From Chondrilla cf. caribensis (taxonomy: Eukaryota; Porifera; Demospongiae; Chondrillida; Chondrillidae): a stretch of 64,000 bases of DNA. The stretch is from assembly GCA_964020155.1 (NCBI GenBank), contig OZ026562.1, positions 1,545,001-1,609,000 on the forward strand, written 5' to 3'. This document shows, piece after piece, positions 27,525 to 39,228 of the stretch. The translations under genes were made by a program, and so were the position numbers. Each line of letters starts with the position of its first letter. The first letter of the stretch is position 1. Below the pieces are notes generated by a model. That model was not told where the DNA came from. It worked only from the letters and a program-made list of their open reading frames with translations, and searched no databases.

Positions 27525-30225
27525 TATTTGTGCCGTAACATGTAACGTGTGTACTGTACATAATTCAAATGTCAGATTTTACAAACAATAGTCATACTAT
27601 ACATGTGAAATAATGAAAAATTTTGGAAATAGTAATAATCCCATAATACACAGACTGTGCGTCATTGTCAAATCTTGTGTTGTATTTCATGTGAATATTA
27701 TGTGGAGGTTATTCTGTTCATTATAATGCTGTACCAGTTAATGTTTGGCACTGAAGTCAGTTTGATTAACATACATAGGATCAAATAACGCTATAAGCAC
27801 CTTCTTGCATAGCTCATGGAAGAGGGGGTGTGTCATAATGATATTTCAAGGTTACCTAGCTGCGGATGTATACTAACCTATGAAACAACTCTCATCTCTG
27901 TAGTTGATCCCTAATACTAATTACATCCAATGGTGCTTATTATTTTTATTAATGTATAGGAAGGTATAGGAGACATAAATGTATAGCACTTTCTTATGTA
28001 GCTTAGGGGATGTGTCATCATGATATTTGATACATGACAGTTCTCATCTTCGTAGGTGATCCTTAACCCTAACTACATCTGGAGGTGATTAATATTTTTT
28101 ATTGTATGGGAAGGTACAAGATGAATAACGCTAAGGACCTTCTTGTGTAGCTCATGGTAAAGGGGGTGTGTTAATCTGATATTTCTACTAGACCTAGTTG
28201 AGGACGTAAACATTTAGACAGACTTAGCTGGGGACATGAACTAACTTCTAAAACAGTTCCCATCTCAATAGGTGGCCCGTAACCCCCCCCCCAACTACAT
28301 TTGAAGGCGCTTAAAATTAATTATTTCAATGTATGGGAGAGTATAGGAGAGGAAATGCTAAGCACCTCATTGCATAGCTCATAAGGGAGGGGGCGAGTAA
28401 ACCTGATATTTCACCAGACCTAGTTGGGGATGTGAGCTAACATATGAGGCAATTCCCATCTCCATAGTTATATAACTCATAACCTCAACTACATTCAAAG
28501 GTGCTTAATATTATTTCAATGTATGGGATAGTATGTGCAGGAAAGAAAATACTAAGCACTTTTTTGAATAACTCATGGGAAAGTGGGCGTGTCAACCTGA
28601 TATTTTCATCAGGCCTACCTGTTATTTTTACCACACCGATTCCAATAGGTGGCCTGTAACTCCAGCTACATTCGGAGGTACTTAATACTTTTTCAATGTA
28701 TGGGATAGTATAGGAGAGAAATGCTAAGCACCTTTTTAAAATAGCTCATGGGAAAGTGGCCGTATCAACTTGATATATTATTTTACCAGACCTAGCTAGG
28801 GATACGCAATAACTTATGAAACAATTCCAATCTCCGTAGCTAACCCGTAACCCCAGCTACATTCGGAGGTGGTTAATAGTTTCAATGTATGGGATAGTAT
28901 ACGTACATTAAAAATATTAAGCACCTCCTGATGTAGTAAGGGGTAAAATCCACCTATAGAGATGAAAATTGTATCATACGTTAGTAAAGGTCCACAGCTA
29001 GGTCCTAATAAAATATCATGTCGACACGCCCTCTCTCCCTTGAGCTACACAAATAGGTGCTTAACGTTATTTGATCCTTTACCTTCCCATCATTAAAAAA
29101 GTATTAAGCACCTCCGGATGTGGTTAGAGTTAGGGACCACCTACGGAGATGAAATCTGTTTATGAGTTAGTATAGGTCCACAGTTAAATTTCCATGAAAT
29201 ATCATGTTGACACGCCCCCTCTCCCATGAGCTACACATAAAGGTGCTTAGTGTTATTTGATCCTATACCTTCCCATACATTTAAAGTATATTAAGCACCT
29301 CCGGATGTAGTTAGGGGTAGGAACCATGTACGGAGATGAAAATTATTTCATAAGTTAGTATAGGTACGCAGCTAGGTTCCCATAAAATATCATGTTGACA
29401 TGCCCCTCTCCCATGAGGTACGCAAAAAGGTGCTCAGTTTTATTTCATCCTATACCTTCCCATACATTAAAAAGTACTAAGCACCTCTGGATGTAGCTAG
29501 AGTTAGGGACCACCTACAGAGATAAAAAAGGTTTCATAAGTTAGTATAGGTGCACAGCTAAATTCCCATGAAATTTCATGCTTACGCACCCCCTCTCCCA
29601 TGAGCTACACCAAAAAGTGCTTAGGGTTTATTGATCCTATACCTTCCCATACATTAAAAAAATATTAAGCACCTCCGGATGTAGCTAGATTTAGGGACCA
29701 CCTACGGAAATAAAAACTGTTTCACAAGTTAGTATAGGTAACTAACTAGGATCCCATAAAATAATATGTTGACACGCCCCTTCTCCCATGAGCTATGCAA
29801 AAAGGTGATTAATGGTATTTGATCCTATACCTTCCTGTACATTAAAATATACTAAGCACCTCCGGATGTAGCTATAGTTAGGGACCACCTACAGAGATGA
29901 AAACTGTTTCATGAGTTAGTATAGTCCCACAGCTAAATCCCCATGAAATAACATGTTGACACACTCCCTCTCCCATGAGCTATGCAAAAAGGTACTTAGC
30001 GTTATTCCATCTATATACCTTCCCATACATAAAAATATATTAAGCACCTCCGAATGTAGTTAGGGTTAGGGATCACCTACGGAGACAAAAACTGTTTTAT
30101 AAGTTAGTATAGGACCACAACTAGGTTTCCATAAAATATCATGTTGACACGCCCCCCTCTCATGAGCTACGCAAAAATGTGCTTAGTGTTATTCCATCCT
30201 ATACCTTCCCATACATTAAAATAAT

Positions 30226-30842
30226 ATATTAATTTTAGTGACCCCAACAATGGTATTGCAGTCCATGTGGCAAAGAGTCGACACAGTATCGATTGGCCAG
30301 GAGCCAAGGTTGTGAGAACAGCTAAAGAGTACTGGGAAAGGAGAGCAATGGAAGCTATTGAAATCAGGAGAAGCAGGAGGTCCATGAACCTAGACAAGGG
30401 CTTATTACTCCCCTCGCTCTGGAACCCAATATTGGATCAAACTTGACATCACCTGCACCCTCCATCCATCCTTTGTTCTTTTAATTCACCTCCCTGTCAA
30501 CACTGTATGTAACTTTACTTATTAACTGTATCACACCCAAGCACACATTAGGTCACAGTAGGACATCACCTGTCACTACATCATCATCATGTTACTGTAA
30601 CCAATCCACTCCTCACAGTTGTTTATCTCCAAATTTTGTAACTTATCCCATCATATCACAACACTTTGCTATCACCCCGATGTTATAAATAGCCACCTCT
30701 CACCTCACCCCCTTACCCTGTACACAGTTGACAAAGACCCCCGGGCCGAAACGTCCTGCATTTGATGAATTATTAGTTGTGCCTTGCTCAAGAAATTCGT
30801 ATTAATAGTATCATCTATGCAACTTTGAGCATCTACAGTATC
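30226..30842 (+). mobile_element. 3' end of a Penelope-like retroelement, 5'-truncated
   Basis: An open frame at 30237-30446 carries HSIDWPGAKVV, a YWERRAMEAIEIRRS stretch, MNLDKGLLLP and a stop. This is the conserved carboxyl end of GIY-YIG-containing Penelope-like reverse transcriptases. The 3' region ends with GACCCCCGGGCCGAAACGTC, a motif typical of such tails. It interrupts a satellite unit. No reverse transcriptase core is present. Confidence 0.65.
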
Positions 30843-31319
30843 ATCCTATACTTCCCATACATGAAATAAATATCAAGCACCTCCAGGTGTAGTTAGGGCT
30901 AGGGAACACCTACGGAGACGAAAATGTTTCATAAGTTAGTATAGGTCCAAAGCTAGGTCACCATAAAATATCATGTTGACACGCCCCCTCTCCCATGAGG
31001 TACGCAAAAATGTGCTTAGTGTTATTTGATCCTATGTATACCTTCCCATACATTAAAAATTATTAAGCACCTCTGGATGTAGTTAGGGTTAGGGACCACC
31101 TATGGAGATGAAAATTATTTCATAAGTTAGCATAGGTCTACAGCTAGGTCCCCATAAAATATCATGTTGACACACCCTCTCTCCCATGAGCTATACAAAA
31201 AAGTGCCTAGTGTTATTTGATCCTATACCTTCACATACATGTAAAAATATTAAGCACCTCCAGATGCATTGATTTGATTATGGGTCACCTACGGAGATGG
31301 GAATAGTTTCTTCTCCTAT

Positions 31320-34300
31320 TCTCTCCCATACATTGATGGTCGTGGTGCTATGGTCAAAATTTGGCCATAGCACCACCTCCAATAACAAGGGTTACAAAGC
31401 ACACAAAGAGATGGAATGTATTTCATAACTTAGCTCACATCCCCAGCTAGATTAGTTGAAAATATCAGGTTGACACGCCCCTTCTCCCACGAACTATGCA
31501 AGATGGTGCTTTCATCCTATACCTTCGCATACATCAAATCATTGTCTGCCATTGATTGATTGATTGATTCTGACATTTCATGCTGAGGTCAAGGGCCATT
31601 TTGGCTTCAACCAGTGATGTATATATATATATATATCAAGTACCTTCAGATGTAGTTAGGGTTAGGGACCACCTACGGCAATGAAAATTGTTTCATAAGT
31701 CAGTATACGTCCACACCTAGGTCCTCCTACAATGCCATATTGACACGCCCCCCCCTCTCATGAGCTAAGCAAGACGGTACTTAGCATTATTTGATCCTAT
31801 ACCTTGAAGTTCCCATACATGTAAAAATATTAGGCACCTCCAGATGTAGATTTGATTATGGCCCACCTACAGAGATGGCAATTGTTTCATAAGTGTTTTT
31901 TCTCCTATTCTCTCCCATACATTGACGGTGGTGCTATGGCCAAAATTTGGCCATAGCACCACCTTGAATAACAAGGGTTACAAAGCACACAAAGAGATGG
32001 GGACTGTTTCATAACTTAGCTGACATCCCCAGCTAGATTAGTTGAAAATATCAGGTTGACACGCCCCCTCTCCCACGAACTATGCAAGATGGTGCTAAGT
32101 GATTTTTCTCCTATTCTCTCCCATACATTGACGGTGGTGCTATGGCCAAAATTTGGCCATAGCACCACCTTGAATAACAAGGGTTACAAAGCACACAAAG
32201 AGATGGGGACTGTTTCATAACTCAGCTGACATCCCCAGCTAGATTAGTTGAAAATATCAGGTTGACACGCCCCCTCTCCCACGAACTATGCAAGATGGTG
32301 CTAAGTGATTTTTCTCCTATTCTCTCCCATACATTGATGGTGGTGCAATGGCCAAAATTTGGCCATAGCACCACCTTGAATAACAAGGGTTACAAAGCAC
32401 ACAAAGAGATGGGAACTGTTTCATAACTCAGCTGACATCCCCAGCTAGATTAGTTGAAAATATCAGGTTAACAAGCCCCATCTCTCATGAACTATGCAAG
32501 ATGGTGCTAAGTGATTTTTCTCCTATTCTCTCCCATACATTGACGGTGGTGCTATGGCCAAAATTTGGCCATAGCACCACCTTGAATAACAAGGGTTACA
32601 AAGCACACAAAGAGATGGGAACTGTTTCATAACTTAGCTGACATCCCCAGCTAGAGTAGTTAAAAATATCAGGTTGACACGCCCCCTCTCCCATGTGCTA
32701 CGCAAAAAGGTGCTTAGCATTCTTTCATCCTATACCTTCCCATACATCAAATAGAATTAATATCAAGCACCTCCAGATGCAGTTAGGGTTAGGGACCACC
32801 TACGGCGATGAACATTGTTTCATAAGTCAGTATACGTCCACACCTAGGTCCTCCTACAATGCCATATTGACACGCCCCCCCTCTCATGAGCTAAGCAAGA
32901 CGGTACTTAGCATTATTTGATCCTATACCTTGAAGTTCCCATGCATGTAAAAATATTAAGCACCTCCAGATGTAGATTTGATTATTGGTATTGGTATTGG
33001 TATTGGCATCTTATTTTACGTGGGGACCCCTTTAGCCTGAGGCTACTTTCCAAGGGGCCCACGAATCACAGAGTACAACAATCACGCTTACATAGTTTAA
33101 TTATTAGTCTATCTATCTATTAATCAAAGTTAATCAAAGTTAATCAAAGTTTGGTGGCTTCTTCATTTCTTTGTCCCTTGTGTTGGCAGGGGGGTGCAGG
33201 GAAAAAATCTTGGTTTTCTGGATTCGATCCTGGGCGAGATCACTTCTAGCCCTCCACTCAGTCTTCTCAGCCACCAGCACCCCCCGATTATGGCCCACCT
33301 ACAGAGATGGCAATTGTTTCATAAGTGTTTTTTCTCCTATTCTCTCCCATACATTGACGGTGGTGCAATGGCCAAAATTTGGCCATAGCACCACCTTGAA
33401 TAACAAGGGTTACAAAGCACACAAAGAGATGGGGACTGTTTCATAATTTAGCTCACATCCCCAGCAAGATTAGTTGAAAATATCAGGTTGACACGCCCCC
33501 TCTCCCACGAACTATGCAAGATGGTGCTAAGTGATTTTTCTCCTATTCTCTCCCATACATTGACGGTGGTGCTATGGCCAAAATTTGGCCATAGCACCAC
33601 CTTGAATAACAAGGGTTACAAAGCACACAAAGAGATGGGAACTGTTTCATAACTTAGCTGACATCCCCAGCTAGATTAGTTTAAAAATATCAGGTTAACA
33701 AGCCCCATCTCTCATGAACTATGCAAGATGGTGCTAAGTGATTTTTCTCCTATTCTCTCCCATACATTGATGGTGGTGCAATGGCCAAAATTTGGCCATA
33801 GCACCACCTTGAATAACAAGGGTTACAAAGCACACAAAGAGATGGGGACTGTTTCATAACTTAGTTCACATCCCCAGCTAGATTAGTTGAAAATATCAGG
33901 TTGACACGCCCCCTCTCCCACGAACTATGCAAGATGGTGCTAAGTGATTTTTCTCCTATTCTCTCCCATACATTGATGGTGGTGCAATGGCCAAAATATG
34001 GCCATAGCACCACCTTGAATAACAAGGGTTACAAAGCACACAAAGAGATGGGAACTGTTTCATAACTCAGCTGACATCCCCAGCTAGATTAGTTGAAAAT
34101 ATCAGGTTGACATGCCCCCTCTCCCACGAACTATGCAAGATGGTGCTAAGTGATTTTTCTCCTATTCTCTCCCATACATTGACGGTGGTGCTATGGCCAA
34201 AATTTGGCCATAGCACCACCTTGAATAACAAGGGTTACAAAGCACACAAAGAGATGGGAACTGTTTCATAACTTAGCTGACATCCCCAGCTAGAGTAGTT

Positions 34301-34710
34301 AAAAATATCAGGTTGACACGCCCCCTCTCCCATGTGCTACGCAAAAAGGTGCTTAGCATTCTTTCATCCTATACCTTCCCATACATCAAATAGAATTAAT
34401 ATCAAGCACCTCCAGATGTAGTTAGGGTTAGGAACCACCTACGGCGATGAACATTGTTTCATAAGTCAGTATACGTCCACACCTAGGTCCTCCTACAATG
34501 CCATATTGACACGCCCCCCCTCTCATGAGCTAAGCAAGACGGTACTTAGCATTATTTGATCCTATACCTTCCCATACATGTAAAAATAGTAAGCACCTCC
34601 AGATGTAGATTTGATTATGGCCCACCTACAGAGATGGCAATTGTTTCATAAGTGTTTTTCTCCTATTCTCTCCTATACATTGATGGTGGTGCTATGGCCA
34701 AAATTTGGGG
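31320..34710. repeat. 206-bp satellite subtype with 37-nt palindrome
   Basis: Eleven occurrences (starts near 31341, 31927, 32133, 32338, 32545, 33359, 33565, 33772, 33978, 34184 and a broken one near 34686) of GGTGGTGCTATGGCCAAA, one central A, then the reverse complement. Spacing is about 206 bp within runs. Around them are TTTTCTCCTATTCTCTCCCA and AACAAGGGTTACAAAGCACA. Two higher-order blocks of about 1.6 kb repeat the same series (for example 32.69-32.96 and 34.32-34.62 kb). Confidence 0.9.
32986..33285 (-). mobile_element. tRNA-derived SINE, 300 bp, with target-site duplication
   Basis: The insert is flanked by GATTAT on both sides (32980-32985 and 33286-33291), and the uninterrupted site GATTATGGCCCACC exists in sister satellite units near 31855 and 34613. 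On the minus strand the 5' part carries A-box-like TGGCTGAGAAGACTGAGTGG (33254-33273) and B-box GGATCGAATCC (33220-33230). The 3' end, at the low-coordinate side, is an (ACCAAT)n tail. Three TAATCAAAGT repeats lie in the middle. Pol III promoter plus repeat tail define a SINE. Confidence 0.75.
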
Positions 34711-35085
34711 GGAGGGAACACTAAGCACCTTTTTGAATAGCTCATGGCAAAGTGGGCGTATCAACCTGATATTTTCATCAGGTCTAGCTGGGGGCGTGAA
34801 CTAACTTATAGAACAGTTCCCATCTCCGTAGCTAACCCGTGACCCCAGCTACAGGAAGGTTAAAACAGGATTAATGAGTCTCTTTAAACAATATAATATG
34901 TATTGCAGTTGTGGTCATTTCCACTACCTTAAGCTGGTGCACATGTATGTACTATTGCATGTTTACTCTAAACTCTCTCTATGAACACATTATGTATGTG
35001 TTTGCATCTACACATATACATACGTATAAAACCACAGTATGTACACATTTATAATTATTATCATGTATATTGTTTATTTCTGTAG

Positions 35086-35493
35086 GAGACAAGTGATGAA
35101 GATGGGCAGATTGCCTGAGCTGTGGCTGACAGGGAGGCTTAGAGAAGGTACATGCATATGTACATACGTACATATACTATAATATATTATATCATAGTGT
35201 GTCCGTTTCACCACTTGCACATTCTTAATTCCGTACCTGTAGTCCTGGTTATGTGTATGTACTTCCATACAGCATATGTGTACATACTTCCATACAGCAT
35301 ATGTGTACATACTTAAAGTACATATGCTACATGTTACTAATGTACTAAAACATGTTCATGTGTTTAATACATACATACAGTTGAGGCCAAGCTAAATGGC
35401 ATAAACTCAACCCGTCTCCAGATACCTACCGATCAGCCCAAGATCAAGGGTGTGCCGGTTAACACACAGAATAGAATTGTTTTCACTTGGTGA
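35086..35493 (+). CDS. Two terminal exons, possibly the real SHOC1 3' end
   Basis: Exons 35086-35147 and 35381-35493 join in phase and end at a TGA. They encode RQVMKMGRLPELWLTGRLRE, then a short segment ending QNRIVFTW. The ending KGVPVNTQNRIVF resembles the VPGR..GQTRLxF-type terminus I associate with SHOC1. A phase-compatible but weak donor exists at 27476 (CC|GTCC), which would give a protein of about 1,697 aa and place the satellite array in a 7.6-kb intron. Alternatively they are the end of another transcript whose first exons I cannot see. Confidence 0.45.
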
Positions 35494-36526
35494 AATGAGT
35501 TACTGTAATTTTACCAGGAGCCGATGTATCTAGTATTGACATTTAATATTAGTTTCTTATTAATTGTACTGGAAACTGATGTATCTAGTATTGACATTTC
35601 GTATTACATTATAGTAAACATTGGCAAGTTACTTATGTAATTATTGGACATTTACTGTTTGTTATCAATATCAAATTATAATTGTAGTGAATAGTCTTAC
35701 AGTATTTATGCAAGTTGTGTATTATGGAGAATGTGATAATAATAGAACATATTAAGCAGCATATTAACATGATACAATCAGGTACAATAAAGCATGCTGA
35801 TATAAATTTATTAGAATGTCACACTGCAGCTGCAGATTCATACATGGTCCACTTCAATTGTAAAAAGAGGTTCCCTTGCTTTGCTTTGCCAGGAGGTCCA
35901 CTGCACCAAAAAATTGTCACAAACTATGATACTCCACATAATAGTATTATAACGAATACACACACTCACACTAATGCATAATATATACACAGACTCATAT
36001 TTGCATCCATATATATGTACACACATGCACGTACATGCACTCACACTATTTCATGCATACATACATACGATGATTTACCAAATGGAGTCAGTGATAGTGA
36101 AATGCATGCTATATCCTTGTGACTACCATCACAGTAGACATTTATAAACACATCACTTTGTGGCATTAATGATTATCATCAGTTCAATACTTTCACACGT
36201 ACATACGGAAAGATCATTGATCCAAGGATCACCACATGATTAAGAGAGATGAGCAACTACATCTTGCATAAGGCTTTGCGTTATGTGCTACTAGAATAGA
36301 TACCTAGAATCAAAGTATATAAAATGAAAGAAAAAAATTGCCTTCTGCACTATAATCACTATAGCTTACAATCATACCACGATGCACCCTCCTGTATCTA
36401 CTATGGAGCTGATGGTGAATAGCTGATGGTGAATGTGATTAATCATAGCAAAAATACTGATGTGTCACACACACACATTCAGGAACCCACAATTGAATGC
36501 AGGCAGGCAGGCAAGCACGCACGCAC

Positions 36527-36561
<35 letters not shown>

Positions 36562-36838
36562 AACACACATCTTCCACACAACACACGTGCACATGCACAT
36601 GCACATCTAACAGCACATGCACATGCACACATCCATACAGTACACACATGCACATGCACATCCATACACATGCATTGAAATTACAGTCCGAATTGAAACG
36701 GTATACATGTTTGTTTGGAGTTTGGAACATGTTTACAATTTGGAACATGTTTGTTTGATGTTTGGAACATGTATGTTTATAGTTTGGAACATGTTTATTT
36801 TGAAATTGGAACATGTTTGTTTAGTGTTCAGAGCATGG
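35494..36838. other. Intergenic, AT-rich; short (CA)n and TTGGAACATG repeats
   Basis: No gene seen. A (CA)n run lies at 36528-36568. At 36709-36815 there are about six copies of TTTGGAACATGTTTGTTTG-like sequence. Confidence 0.65.
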
Positions 36839-37930
36839 TTGTGACAAAGTGACAATCATGGCTAGGATCTGTGTCTGATATTGCTGGCGCCTAGGGTCTG
36901 GCAAAACATCACACAGCACCGCCAAATCAATATTCATCGTTTGGGAATCCCCGAAGTACGAACCTCTATAAAAGCTCACGTTGGGCGTCCATTTTCTTTG
37001 TGAGTAGACCCGTGCTGGGGAAGCTGCAGATGCTGGAGGATTCGAATTGGAGGGGGTGCCCCGAGCGCAAGCGTGGTTAGCTGTTCTACCCTCTCCTTCT
37101 TCGGTTCGCTGTTTGATCACGCATGGAGTTCACACGTCCCGGTCTCCTGTGAGTCGTCGGGTCTCTCGAGTGTTCTCGGACGAGGTTTGGGCGTCCGTCC
37201 TCTTCGGAGGCGGGCGGTGCCTGGGATCATGGTCGGCTAGTCTCCCCTAGGGGTCCTGTAAGTAGGTCCTACGAAGGCTATGTTGTCAGAACCACGCGGC
37301 TCTCTACTCACCACCCCTTTTCCTTTATTATTGCCTTCGGGCGCACGTAAGTTAGGCCGTGCCGCATTACCTTTACGCTGCATACACATTACTATGCATA
37401 CACTACGCCTTGCACACACCCTCCTATGCACACAGTATGCGCATGCGGCTATAGTAGGGTCCAGACATGCTACATTAGTTTAGGCTTTGGGCCCTACCGG
37501 GGAGTCTCTTGTCATCGTGTTGAGGAAGCTGCTGCGCTGTTTGATGTGTGTCCTGCCGGCCTGAATCTGATGAGTACCGATGTGAAGTCAGTTCATCTGT
37601 CTTCTGGTCCGTGGATTGGTGGTAAATCCGTGATTCTTGGGTCTCCGGGCCCATGAAGCTATCAAGTCACAAAGGACAACATCGGTGACTGGCGCCCGTG
37701 ATACTCGGTGTGCCAGACGTAAAAGATCACGGCTCTGAAATCTGGACCTCCCGAGAAGCCAGTCCACCACCCTATACCATGGGATGATGGCTTGATATTG
37801 ACTACACGTGAGATGACATCAACAGCTGAGGCATGGTGGCAAGTGGCATGTTCTCCTCGGCCACGGGGCATGAAGCACCTCCCCGTCCTCGCCGGATGCC
37901 CTGGGCACACGTAAAGTGTGGCAGAGAGAG
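36838..37930 (+). mobile_element. GC-rich block, possible LTR plus primer-binding-site remnant
   Basis: GC- and CpG-rich DNA with sharp composition change against both flanks. CTATAAAAGC at about 36966 could be a TATA box. About 8 bp after a possible LTR end at GGACAACA (about 37681) lies TGGCGCCCGTGATACTCGG, which has the form of a tRNA-complementary primer binding site. No gag/pol and no second LTR are present. It could equally be a CpG-island promoter or a non-coding transcript; no convincing protein is encoded. Confidence 0.3.
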
Positions 37931-38751
37931 GTGCAAGTTTGAATGAGAGGACATGGAAGATGTGTAATAGTTACTGTTTCCTTGAACCTGTGCTATCAAT
38001 AATTGTTATAAATTTGAATGCTTGACATACACTGTATGTGCATATAATGAAATGACATTGCATGCTATATGTAACAATACAATCATTATATAATATTGTG
38101 TGATTTACTTATAACCAGCACTAGCTCCATGTACTGCATCAATGTGTGCATTGAGATAATTGGATAATTTTATATATTAAGTGAATCCGAATAATATTAT
38201 ATATAGTTGACAATGTATTGTTTCAATGATTACACATAAAATGGATTAAAGATGTTACTTCTGGACAATTGCAAAATATCATTAGTGCAAGTCACCCATG
38301 CACTGCACCATCCGGACTCATCTCATGAAGCAATGTTAAATGTGCTTCTCATATTTACACAAAATGTACTTTATACATTACATACATATGATATATCCCT
38401 AAATAATTGTTCTAAAGATACGTACATAAAATTTAACATAACAAAGGACACTATCGACTGTTTATTTCATGACAGCCCTGTAAAAATTAATAGTCCACAT
38501 TGGCTGAAAGCTCGATTTTTATGATTGAGTAAAATCAATCCCAGGTGGTTGAGCTATAGCTGACCATCATTATCCGAAATGTATGTATGTGTGCTCAGTA
38601 CACAAACTATAATAATACTGGTACAAGTATTGTGTGCGTTGCATAATAACTAGATAATTCCCTTACAATGCAGCTATACACACACTCAATATGTAGTTCA
38701 AGTATCCATACTCTCTGGAAGGGGAGTGTGTGTATGTGTGTGTGTTTGTGC

Positions 38752-38793
<42 letters not shown>

Positions 38794-39228
38794 CTTCTGC
38801 ATTTATGGAATGACCAAGTACGCAGTCTCAGTGCAAAGTCCCTGTATAGCTGGCTATAGCAGGTTCAACCCCAAGTGGGTGATTTTTTTCTCCCTAGAAT
38901 TTGAGCGCAATGGCTTTGATGAACATACCATTTAATCTGACACATTGTTAATTGAAAAACCTCATTAAATCAGCATGTCCACGTACTGTATGCATTGCTT
39001 GGGTGCTTTGCAGTGATATTATTTGATCATAATGCACACATTGAAAATGAAATGAAATCACGTGGTCTCAACATTATTATACAAGGTTAATGTACAAATT
39101 CAACAGAAACAAAAAGACACAGACACATACATATGGCATATGCACAAAATTTAATGTGTACAAAATCCAATTCACGAATGCCAAATACGTACACCACTTG
39201 CTAGTTCAGCTCACACACACATTTGTAT
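37931..39228. other. Intergenic between GC-rich block and ATE1
   Basis: AT-rich, with a (GT)n run at 38723-38792. A 90-codon frame at 38252-38524 (+) has no splice or family support. The ATE1 3' UTR must lie at the right edge. Confidence 0.6.

Larger units (their letters stand above)
27770..34870. repeat. Complex satellite array, about 190-206 bp units, both orientations
   Basis: Units share TTAAGCACCTCCGGATGTAG, TTAGGGTTAGGGACCACC, TTTCATAAGTTAGTATAGG, TATCATGTTGACACGCCCCC, CTCTCCCATGAGCTACG and ATCCTATACCTTCCCATACA. From about 27.77 to 28.92 kb units read in one orientation; from about 28.92 to 34.6 kb they read in the other; a last partial unit (34.71-34.86 kb) returns to the first orientation. 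Identity is moderate at the left and high at the right (31.9-34.6 kb), where a 206-bp subtype forms higher-order blocks. No open frame spans it. If the 35.1 kb exons belong to SHOC1, the array sits in a SHOC1 intron. Confidence 0.9.

Noticed and set aside
37047..37770. Several 60-80 codon frames on both strands in the GC-rich block
   Set aside because: High GC lowers stop frequency; none shows a domain or a splice-compatible partner.
38252..38524. 90-codon plus-strand frame with an ATG
   Set aside because: AT-rich, no recognisable motif or splice partner; kept only as a remote possibility.
38840..38890. Possible tRNA (GGTTCAACCCC, B-box-like)
   Set aside because: No cloverleaf with a 7-bp acceptor stem could be built around it.
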